A stretch of DNA of 8,205 bases from Actinomycetes bacterium (GTDB lineage: Bacteria; Actinomycetota; Actinomycetes; Actinomycetales; Cellulomonadaceae), in NCBI GenBank assembly GCA_023389545.1, contig JAEWEI010000041.1, positions 1 to 8,205 of the forward strand, given 5' to 3'. A program made the translations under genes and the position numbers. Shown one piece after another: positions 1 to 8,205 of the stretch. Each line of letters begins with the position of its first letter. Position 1 is the first letter of the stretch. The notes beneath the pieces were generated by a model. The model was not told the origin of the DNA. It worked only from the letters and a program-made list of their open reading frames with translations, and searched no databases.

Positions 1-669
1 CGCGACGAGGACGCCCACGCCGCGGCCGCGCGGCGGTTGAGCGCGCTGCTGGGCGACCGGCGCAGCCCGGCGCCGGGGCTGGTGCTTCCGCCGCTCAGGG
101 AGCCCGGCGTCGCGCCGGACGTGGACACCCGGCTCATGGAGGTCGTCCGCCCGGTGGAGTTCGCCGGGGACTCAGGCGGGGGCCATGGCTGGAGCCCGGG
201 CGTCGGCGCAGGGCAGCCGGACACCGTCCCGGCGGCCGACGCGCTGGACCCGGAGCTCGAGATGACCCGCCGGTCGCCTGCCCGGGCGCGGGAGGCGTTC
301 GAGGCGGTGGAGCCCGACCCCGATCCGGCGGGCGCCGAGATCGAGCTGCATGACGGCCGGCTGGTGCGGGTGGTCGGCACAGCGCTGGTGGGCCGGAACC
401 CCGTCGCGGTGGACGGCGCGCAGGTGGTGCGGGTGGTGGATCCCGGCCGGTCCGTGTCCAAGACCCACCTGCAGATCGGCGTCGCCGACGGCGCCGTGTG
501 GGTGGCTGACCGCGGCTCCACGAACGGCACCCTCGTGACCCTGGCCGACGGCCAGCAGATCGTGTGCGGGCCCGAGCAGCACGTGCGGCTGCCCGTGGGG
601 GCGACGGTCTCGTTCGGCAACTGCGGATTGCGTCTGGTCCGGGGCCCGCGGGGGCGCCAGCAGGCCTAG
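1..669 (+). CDS. FHA-domain protein, C-terminal part (5' end outside window)
   Basis: The frame is open from the first base, so this is the C-terminal 222 residues of a longer protein; the TTG at 37 is probably an internal Leu codon, not a start. Fragment residues about 110-215 form a forkhead-associated domain, which binds phosphothreonine peptides. Its signature is visible: GR at 131-132, SVSKTHL at 151-157 (the S..H peptide-binding loop) and DRGSTNGT at 170-177. Residues 1-105 are Pro/Gly/Ala-rich and look like a disordered linker. In actinobacteria such domains often end multi-domain proteins read by Ser/Thr kinases, and some carry an N-terminal RDD membrane domain; whether this one does cannot be seen. 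The next gene begins 10 bases after the stop, so the two are probably functionally linked. The FHA call is secure; the identity of the full protein is unknown. Confidence 0.88.
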   Translation, partial: RDEDAHAAAARRLSALLGDRRSPAPGLVLPPLREPGVAPDVDTRLMEVVRPVEFAGDSGGGHGWSPGVGAGQPDTVPAADALDPELEMTRRSPARAREAFEAVEPDPDPAGAEIELHDGRLVRVVGTALVGRNPVAVDGAQVVRVVDPGRSVSKTHLQIGVADGAVWVADRGSTNGTLVTLADGQQIVCGPEQHVRLPVGATVSFGNCGLRLVRGPRGRQQA

Positions 670-672
670 AAT
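667..672 (+). promoter_or_regulatory. Candidate -10 element (TAGAAT) for the beta-propeller gene
   Basis: TAGAAT matches the sigma-70-type consensus TATAAT at five of six positions and includes the TAG stop codon of the FHA gene. Seven bases separate it from the ATG at 680, the distance expected if transcription began at the start codon itself. No Shine-Dalgarno is seen before that ATG. I see no convincing -35 element, so read-through from the FHA gene is also likely. Confidence 0.4.
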
Positions 673-679
673 CGGGCGT

Positions 680-4044
<3,365 letters not shown>

Positions 4045-4082
4045 GCCCGTCCCTGCTGGCTGGTTCCCAGCACTGACCTCCC

Positions 4083-4129
4083 ACGGCGAAGGCCGCCGGG
4101 CGCCACCCGCGCGCGGCGGCCTTCGCCGT
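4083..4129 (+). terminator. Strong hairpin terminator after leuA
   Basis: ACGGCGAAGGCCGCC at 4083-4097 pairs perfectly with 4115-4129, and one more G-C pair (4098/4114) makes a 16-bp stem with a 15-base loop. It begins 38 bases after the leuA stop. The stem carries the GAAGGC/GCCTTC core typical of high-GC terminators; there is no long U-tract. A smaller hairpin (TGCTGG 4054-4059 with CCAGCA 4067-4072) precedes it. Confidence 0.85.
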
Positions 4130-4238
4130 CGGCCGTATGGGCGGCACTCATCTGGGTGACGTTCCGACGAGTCCCTGCACTGCGCGCGCCGCCCGCCGAT
4201 GAGCAGCGTGGAACATCGTGCGCGACACGTGGTGACGC

Positions 4239-4244
4239 GGGGAG
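4239..4244 (+). promoter_or_regulatory. Shine-Dalgarno choosing GTG 4250 as start of the GGDEF gene
   Basis: GGGGAG ends 5 bases before GTG 4250. The longer in-frame start, ATG 4199, has no ribosome binding site, and the 17 codons it would add include several codons rare here (GAA, CAT, CGT, CGA, GGA), as if not coding. Confidence 0.5.
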
Positions 4245-4249
4245 ACGAG

Positions 4250-5842
4250 GTGGGCACCATCGGCGCAGAGCTCGTGGCGACATCCGAGTTCGGCGTGTTC
4301 GACCTCGTGGCCGACCGCGCCTTCTGGGAGTTCCAGCACGGCGACATTCCCGCGGCCCTGCTGCTCTGCGCGCATGGCATCCCCCTGGCCGAGCTGGCGG
4401 GCGACGACGCGACAGCCAGGTACCTGGTCTTCACGCGGGGGTTGTGCCTGATCGAGCTCGAGGAGGTCGACGCCGCCGTCGAGTGCGCCGACGACCTGCT
4501 GGCCCGCGCCGAGCACGACGAGGAGCCGTACTGGCAGGCCAAGGCGTTGGCGGTCCGGGCCCTCGCGCGCATCCGCGACGGGGCGGCGATCGAGGTCATG
4601 GACCTGTTGGCGCGGGTGTGGAGCCTGGTCGGCGAGCCCGACGGTCGCCGGTACAACCAGGCGTCAGCCGTCGCTGTGCTGGCGAACGGGCTGCGCACCG
4701 CGGAGCTCTACGAGCAGAGCCACGCGCTGCTGCGCCGCCTGCACCGCCTGGTGCCGCCGGGCTTCGACGCGAACGTGGTCGCCCAGACGATCATCAACCT
4801 GGCCGAGTGGGGGGCCCGGCTGCTGGTCCTCGGTCATGACCGCGAGGCGTCGGCGACGTTCGCCGAGCTCGCGTCGCGCGTGCTCCTGCTGCGCCGGCTG
4901 GCCGGGGGCGACAGAGGACCGGGGCCGGTCGACCACGCAGTCTCCGCTGACGCCGCGGAGATCGTGGCCATGGTCGGCCTGGGGGAGCACAGGGCGGCGC
5001 TCGCCTTCGCCGAACGCGTCGGACCGGAGCTTGAGCAGTACCGGGGCCGGCCCGAGTGGGTGGCCGCGACGTGCGCGATCGGCCTGGCCCTGACCACTGT
5101 GGGGCGCTACGCCGAGGCGGAGGCCGCTGTCGCGAGGGTTCGCCCCGAGGTTGAGACACGTGACCGGGAGGTGTGGCTCACGGCCGTCGACGCGGTGCTG
5201 CTCGAGGCGGCTCGTGGACGGCACGGGGACCACCCGGCGGCGATGCAGGCCACGGTGATGTTCCAGCGGGTCGCCCGCCGCACCTGGACCGACCGCGAGC
5301 AGCGCTTCGAGGCGCTGCTCAGCAAGGTCCGCATCCAGGAGCTGGTCGAGCAGAGCGCCCGGGCCACAGCCCTGAGCGCGCTCGACGAGCTCACCGGCGT
5401 GGGCAACCGGCGTGCCATCCAGGAGTTCGTCGCCGGCGGCCCTCCGAGGGCGGGCGTCTTCGTCGACGTCGACGACTTCAAGTGCGTCAACGACCAGCAC
5501 TCCTACCTCATCGGCGACGCGGTCCTGGTGCAGATCGCGGGGCTCCTGAGCGGGCTCGCCCAGGAGGAGGATTTGGTGGCGCGCTTCGGCGGCGACGAGT
5601 TCGTCATCCTCCCCCCGCCTGGCGCGGCGATGAGCGCGGCGCGGCTGGAGCGGCTGGGGCGGCGCATCCTCGCGGGCGCGCACGCCGCGGATTGGGACGC
5701 GATCGCGCCAGGGCTTGCCGTGACCCTCTCGGTGGGCATCGCGCAGGTGGGCGCCGGCGACGACCTTTTCGACGGCCTGGGCCAGGCCGTGCGGGAGGCC
5801 AAGCGTGGCGGACGTGACCAGGTGGTCGTGCTGGGCGGATAA
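4250..5842 (+). CDS. GGDEF-domain protein with helical (TPR-like) N-terminal region
   Basis: About 530 residues from GTG 4250 (547 from ATG 4199). Residues 1 to about 345 are alpha-helical and Ala/Leu/Glu-rich, resembling degenerate tetratricopeptide repeats, with no membrane segment or signal peptide. A helical linker (about 345-378) leads into a C-terminal GGDEF domain, which in active enzymes makes cyclic di-GMP from two GTP. Visible landmarks are DELTG (379-383), DVDDFK (406-411, metal-binding Asp), GGDEF (447-451, intact) and SVGIA (494-498). Two deviations stand out: the usual ND-x-x-GH-x-x-GD stretch reads [10 protein letters not shown] (414-423), so GH is replaced by SY, and the RxxD inhibitory site reads QEED (438-441). 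It may therefore be active without product feedback, or weakened. It follows a terminator, so it should have its own promoter, but none is clear. The gene ends 8 bases before recO. Confidence 0.88.
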   Translation: MGTIGAELVATSEFGVFDLVADRAFWEFQHGDIPAALLLCAHGIPLAELAGDDATARYLVFTRGLCLIELEEVDAAVECADDLLARAEHDEEPYWQAKALAVRALARIRDGAAIEVMDLLARVWSLVGEPDGRRYNQASAVAVLANGLRTAELYEQSHALLRRLHRLVPPGFDANVVAQTIINLAEWGARLLVLGHDREASATFAELASRVLLLRRLAGGDRGPGPVDHAVSADAAEIVAMVGLGEHRAALAFAERVGPELEQYRGRPEWVAATCAIGLALTTVGRYAEAEAAVARVRPEVETRDREVWLTAVDAVLLEAARGRHGDHPAAMQATVMFQRVARRTWTDREQRFEALLSKVRIQELVEQSARATALSALDELTGVGNRRAIQEFVAGGPPRAGVFVDVDDFKCVNDQHSYLIGDAVLVQIAGLLSGLAQEEDLVARFGGDEFVILPPPGAAMSAARLERLGRRILAGAHAADWDAIAPGLAVTLSVGIAQVGAGDDLFDGLGQAVREAKRGGRDQVVVLGG

Positions 5843-5843
5843 T
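5814..5843 (+). promoter_or_regulatory. Candidate recO promoter overlapping the end of the GGDEF gene
   Basis: GTGACC (5814-5819) shares the TGAC core with the -35 consensus. After 18 bases comes GATAAT (5838-5843), five of six matches to TATAAT, which contains the TAA stop of the GGDEF gene. Six bases later is the recO GTG at 5850, so the transcript would be leaderless. TAATGT at 5840-5845 is an overlapping alternative. recO could therefore be expressed independently of the upstream gene. Confidence 0.5.
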
Positions 5844-5849
5844 GTCCGG

Positions 5850-6581
5850 GTGAGCCTCTACCGCGACGAGGCCATCGTGCTCCGCACCCACAAGCTGGGC
5901 GAGTCCGATCGCATCGTGACCCTGCTGACCCGCACCCACGGGAAGGTCCGAGCGGTCGGCAAGGGCGTGCGCCGCACCACGTCCAGGTTCGGCTCCCGGC
6001 TCGAGCCGTTCATGCACATCGACGTGCAGCTCAACACCGGCCGCTCGCTGGACCTGGTCACCCAGGTGGAGACCATCGGGCCGTATGGGCGGCCGATCTG
6101 CGAGGACTACGCGCTCTACACCGCCGGGACGGCGATGCTCGAGACCGCGGAGCGGCTGGTCGAGGACGAGCACGACCCCTCGGTGCAGCAGTACTGGCTG
6201 CTGGTGGGCGCGGTGCGCTCGCTCGCGTCGCGGGAGCACGCCCCCGGCCTGGTGCTCAACTCCTATCTGCTGCGCGCGCTGGCCATCGCGGGCTGGGCGC
6301 CGAGCTTCGCCGACTGCGCCCGCTGTGGCCGCCCGGGCCCGCACACGTCCTTCGCCGTGGCGCAGGGTGGCGCCGTGTGCCAGGCCTGCCGCCCGCCCGG
6401 GGCCACCTCGCCCGCGCAGGAGACGTTCTCGCTGCTCGCGGCGCTGCTCGCCGGCCACTGGGACGTGGCGGAGGCCAGCGCGGAACGGCACCGGCGTGAG
6501 GCGGACGGCCTCGTCGCGGCATACTGCCAGTTCCACCTCGAGCGCCAACTGCGCTCGTTGCCCATGGTCGAGAGGGTCTGA
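5850..6581 (+). CDS. recO: DNA repair and recombination mediator RecO
   Basis: RecO helps load RecA onto SSB-coated single-stranded DNA in the RecFOR pathway and can anneal complementary strands. The 243-residue product has the N-terminal OB fold (about 1-80), opening with [20 protein letters not shown] and then [21 protein letters not shown], the typical RecO opening. A helical domain follows, with the zinc-binding site CARC (156-159) and CQAC (177-180) in its second half. GTG 5850 is chosen because homologous sequence begins there and a -10-like hexamer lies 6 bases upstream; a longer in-frame ATG at 5805 would lie inside the GGDEF gene. The stop overlaps the next start (TGATG), so the two genes are co-translated. 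The same recO-prenyltransferase pair is found in mycobacteria (Rv2362c-Rv2361c). Confidence 0.95.
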   Translation: MSLYRDEAIVLRTHKLGESDRIVTLLTRTHGKVRAVGKGVRRTTSRFGSRLEPFMHIDVQLNTGRSLDLVTQVETIGPYGRPICEDYALYTAGTAMLETAERLVEDEHDPSVQQYWLLVGAVRSLASREHAPGLVLNSYLLRALAIAGWAPSFADCARCGRPGPHTSFAVAQGGAVCQACRPPGATSPAQETFSLLAALLAGHWDVAEASAERHRREADGLVAAYCQFHLERQLRSLPMVERV

Positions 6582-7354
6582 TGCCGATCGCTCCGCCGCC
6601 GCACCCCAGCGGCGCCCGTCCCCCTGCCATCCCCGCGGAGCTCATCCCGCAGCACGTCGCGATCGTCATGGACGGCAACGGCCGTTGGGCGAACGCCCGT
6701 GGGCTGCCGCGCACCGCCGGCCACGCGGCCGGCGAGGCGTCGCTGCTGGACGTCGTCGCGGGCGCCATCGAGATCGGCGTGAAGCACATCTCCGCGTACG
6801 CGTTCTCCACCGAGAACTGGAAGCGCTCACCCGACGAGGTGCGCTACCTCATGGGCTTCAACCGGGACGTGCTGCGCCGCCAGCGGGACACCATGAACGA
6901 CTGGGGCGTGCGGGTGCGCTGGGCCGGACGGCGCCCGCGCCTGTGGCGCTCGGTGATCAAGGAGCTCGAGGCCGCGGAGGAGCTCACGCGCGGCAACGAC
7001 ACCTGCACGTTGACGATGTGCGTCAACTACGGCGGCCGCGCCGAGATCGCCGACGCGGTGCGGGCCATCGGCGAGGAGGTCGCCGCCGGACGCCTGGACC
7101 CGTCGAAGATCACCGAGAAGACCATCGCGCGGCACCTCGACGAGCCCGACTTGCCGGACGTGGACCTGTTCCTGCGCACCTCGGGGGAGCAGCGCACCTC
7201 CAACTTCATGATCTGGCAGTCCGCCTACGCCGAGCTCGTCTTCCTCGACGAGCCCTGGCCGGATGTGGACCGCCGGCACCTGTGGCGCGCCGTCGAGACG
7301 TACGCGCGGCGCGACCGGCGCTACGGGGGGGCCGTCGACCAGCCGGTCGCGTAG
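6581..7354 (+). CDS. uppS: Isoprenyl transferase (cis-prenyl; decaprenyl/undecaprenyl diphosphate synthase type)
   Basis: This enzyme adds isopentenyl diphosphate units in cis to a shorter allylic diphosphate, making the C50-C55 lipid carrier used for peptidoglycan and other envelope polymers. The 257 residues show the full family signature: [13 protein letters not shown] (25-37, catalytic D31), AGHAAG (46-51), the [12 protein letters not shown] segment (71-82), and [16 protein letters not shown] (199-214) followed by E218. All key residues are present. The first 20 residues are Pro-rich and variable. ATG 6581 overlaps the recO stop by one base and has AGAGGG 4 bases upstream. By synteny with recO it matches the mycobacterial Rv2361c-type enzyme, which makes decaprenyl diphosphate. 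The chain length made here cannot be read from the sequence, so the symbol uppS is used in the generic sense. Confidence 0.95.
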   Translation: MPIAPPPHPSGARPPAIPAELIPQHVAIVMDGNGRWANARGLPRTAGHAAGEASLLDVVAGAIEIGVKHISAYAFSTENWKRSPDEVRYLMGFNRDVLRRQRDTMNDWGVRVRWAGRRPRLWRSVIKELEAAEELTRGNDTCTLTMCVNYGGRAEIADAVRAIGEEVAAGRLDPSKITEKTIARHLDEPDLPDVDLFLRTSGEQRTSNFMIWQSAYAELVFLDEPWPDVDRRHLWRAVETYARRDRRYGGAVDQPVA

Positions 7355-7372
7355 CCCATGCGCCGGTGAGGC

Positions 7373-7403
7373 TGGACACGGTGTCGGGGGTGGCCGCTAC
7401 CGT
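7373..7403 (+). promoter_or_regulatory. Candidate promoter of the VOC gene
   Basis: TGGACA (7373-7378, five of six matches to TTGACA), a 19-base spacer and TACCGT (7398-7403, TAnnnT) lie 7 bases before ATG 7411, again pointing to a leaderless mRNA. An 11-base dyad, GACAC-G-GTGTC (7375-7385), overlaps the -35 end and could be an operator, but arms this short also arise by chance. Confidence 0.45.
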
Positions 7404-7410
7404 GCGGAGG

Positions 7411-7767
7411 ATGACACTCACAGTGGAGATGATCACCTTCGACGCGCTCGACGCCCCGACGCTCGCCCGGTGGTGGGCGGCGCAGACGGGCGGGGTCGTC
7501 CAGGGGGAGCCGGACTCGCCCTTCGTCGTGGTCGCCCCCGGGCCGTCGGGCGGGCCGAATCTGGGGTTCCAGCAAGTGTCGGCCCCGACGCGCGGGAAGA
7601 ACCGCGTGCACATCGACCTCACGACGGCGGACCGCGCGGCAGAGGTGGCCCGGCTCACCGGGGACGGCGCGAAGTTCGTCGCCGAGCACCGGGAGGACGG
7701 GCTCGCGTGGACGGTGCTCGCGGACCCGGAGGGCAACCAGTTCTGCGTCTCCGGCCCGCACGCCTGA
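7411..7767 (+). CDS. VOC family (glyoxalase-like) protein
   Basis: This 118-residue protein fits a vicinal oxygen chelate fold of the glyoxalase-like type common in actinobacteria. It opens with a beta strand and an ALDAPTLARWWAAQTGG helix, continues with a strand at FVVVAP (38-43) and RVHIDL (65-70, His67 as the usual first metal ligand), and ends with LADPEGNQFCV (103-113, Glu107 near the usual second ligand). Such proteins can be dioxygenases, isomerases, resistance proteins or simple binders; the substrate cannot be inferred. The start at ATG 7411 has GGAGG touching it with no spacer, which would not work as a ribosome binding site, but a -10-like hexamer lies 7 bases upstream. The gene probably has its own promoter 56 bases after uppS and ends convergently with the next gene. 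Confidence 0.87.
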   Translation: MTLTVEMITFDALDAPTLARWWAAQTGGVVQGEPDSPFVVVAPGPSGGPNLGFQQVSAPTRGKNRVHIDLTTADRAAEVARLTGDGAKFVAEHREDGLAWTVLADPEGNQFCVSGPHA

Positions 7768-7778
7768 GCCGTCAGGCG
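7761..7778. terminator. Small bidirectional hairpin shared by two convergent genes
   Basis: CGCCTGA (7761-7767) and TCAGGCG (7772-7778) form a perfect 7-bp stem with a GCCG loop. The TGA stop of the VOC gene is in one arm and the TGA stop of the minus-strand gene is in the other. It reads the same in both directions, so it could terminate both transcripts. The stem is short and there is no T-tract, so termination may be inefficient. Confidence 0.55.
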
Positions 7779-8205
7779 CCGGGGCGCGCTCCAGCGGCCA
7801 CGGAGCCGTCCCCGGCGTCGGCGCACTCGCCGCGTGCCCGGCGGGAGGCGCGCCGGCGCCTGACCCTCCAGGCGATGGCGGCTGCGATCAGGACGCCTGC
7901 GGCCGCGAGCCCCCACGGCGACTCCGCGGCGAGGACCGCGGCTGCCCACACCGCGCCGAGCCCAACGGTGCCCCAGATGAACGCCCAGGCGATCGCCCCG
8001 GGGATCGACGCGAGGGTGAAGCGCAGATACGGCATGCGCGCGACGCCTGCGGCGACGAGCACAGCCGTCTGCGCCCCGACGGTGACGTAGGCGAAGGTCA
8101 CGGCCAGCGGGCCCCACCGGTGGACGGCGGCGGCCGCGCGCTTCGCGGGCACAGTCGACCCCCAGGCGGCCGCGCGTGCCCTGGCCGCCGTCCACCAGCG
8201 GGGCC
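7772..8205 (-). CDS. DedA/VTT-like membrane protein, C-terminal part (5' end outside window)
   Basis: On the minus strand the frame is open from the right edge to TGA at 7774-7772, giving 143 residues that lack the N-terminus. Three hydrophobic stretches are visible, at fragment residues about 31-54, 62-92 and 97-112, followed by a positively charged tail (RVRRRR...) expected to face the cytoplasm. The segment AAGVARMPYLRF (51-62) followed by IPGAIAWAFIWGTVG (67-81) resembles the C-terminal half of the VTT (SNARE-associated/DedA) domain, where Gly-x-x-x-M-P-x-x-x-F precedes a Gly/Trp-rich helix. DedA proteins are linked to lipid-carrier and phospholipid recycling across the membrane. GTG 8152 is an internal candidate start, but the frame upstream reads on as protein (PRWWTAARARAAAWGST). 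The family call is by pattern only and is moderately sure. Confidence 0.68.
   Translation of the reverse strand, partial: PRWWTAARARAAAWGSTVPAKRAAAAVHRWGPLAVTFAYVTVGAQTAVLVAAGVARMPYLRFTLASIPGAIAWAFIWGTVGLGAVWAAAVLAAESPWGLAAAGVLIAAAIAWRVRRRRASRRARGECADAGDGSVAAGARPGA

Noticed and set aside
4210..4235. GGAAC (4210-4214) as a possible ECF sigma factor -35 element before the GGDEF gene
   Set aside because: No matching CGT(T/C) -10 element lies at the usual 16-17 base spacing, so a lone pentamer is not evidence.
5805..5849. Longer recO start at ATG 5805
   Set aside because: It would overlap the GGDEF gene, and the extra 15 residues do not look like RecO; the family opening begins at GTG 5850.
6085..7410. 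Long open frame running through recO and uppS into the VOC gene
   Set aside because: Only the part from ATG 7411 encodes a recognisable protein; the rest is an out-of-frame shadow.
7406..7410. GGAGG as the Shine-Dalgarno of the VOC gene
   Set aside because: It touches the ATG with no spacer. It could serve the in-frame GTG at 7423, but at 12 bases that is long; the -10 spacing fits ATG 7411 better.

Overview
The window comes from a high-GC Gram-positive bacterium (Actinobacteria). The coding sequence is strongly GC-biased in third codon positions, GTG starts are common, several genes look leaderless, and recO sits directly before a long-chain-type isoprenyl diphosphate synthase gene as in mycobacteria. 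The protein set resembles Micrococcales such as Cellulomonas, but that genus-level reading is an inference from general familiarity, not a search.

Layout, left to right. (1) Positions 1-669: the 3' end of a gene for an FHA-domain protein, cut by the window edge. (2) 680-2128: a membrane-anchored PQQ-like beta-propeller protein, probably co-transcribed with it. (3) 2129-2298: a palindrome, a promoter, a 16-codon leader peptide with four consecutive leucine codons, and hairpins, together forming a leucine-responsive leader in front of (4) leuA (2299-4044), which ends at a strong hairpin terminator (4083-4129). (5) 4250-5842: a cytoplasmic protein with a helical-repeat-like region and a C-terminal GGDEF domain. 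(6) 5850-6581 recO and 6581-7354 uppS-type prenyltransferase, overlapping by one base. (7) 7411-7767: a small VOC/glyoxalase-like protein. (8) 7772-8205 on the minus strand: the C-terminal part of a DedA/VTT-like membrane protein, cut by the right edge. Genes 7 and 8 meet tail to tail over a hairpin that contains both stop codons.

Most genes are housekeeping: leucine biosynthesis, recombinational repair and the lipid carrier for the cell envelope. The most interesting signal is the leuA leader. Its leucine codons can pair perfectly with the leuA Shine-Dalgarno sequence, and a perfect 11-bp (up to 13-bp) hairpin begins at the next base. A second pattern is that four translation starts lack a usable Shine-Dalgarno but have a -10-like hexamer 6-7 bases upstream, as expected for leaderless mRNAs. 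In two of these the hexamer is built on the stop codon of the preceding gene. No mobile element, CRISPR array, tRNA or rRNA is visible.
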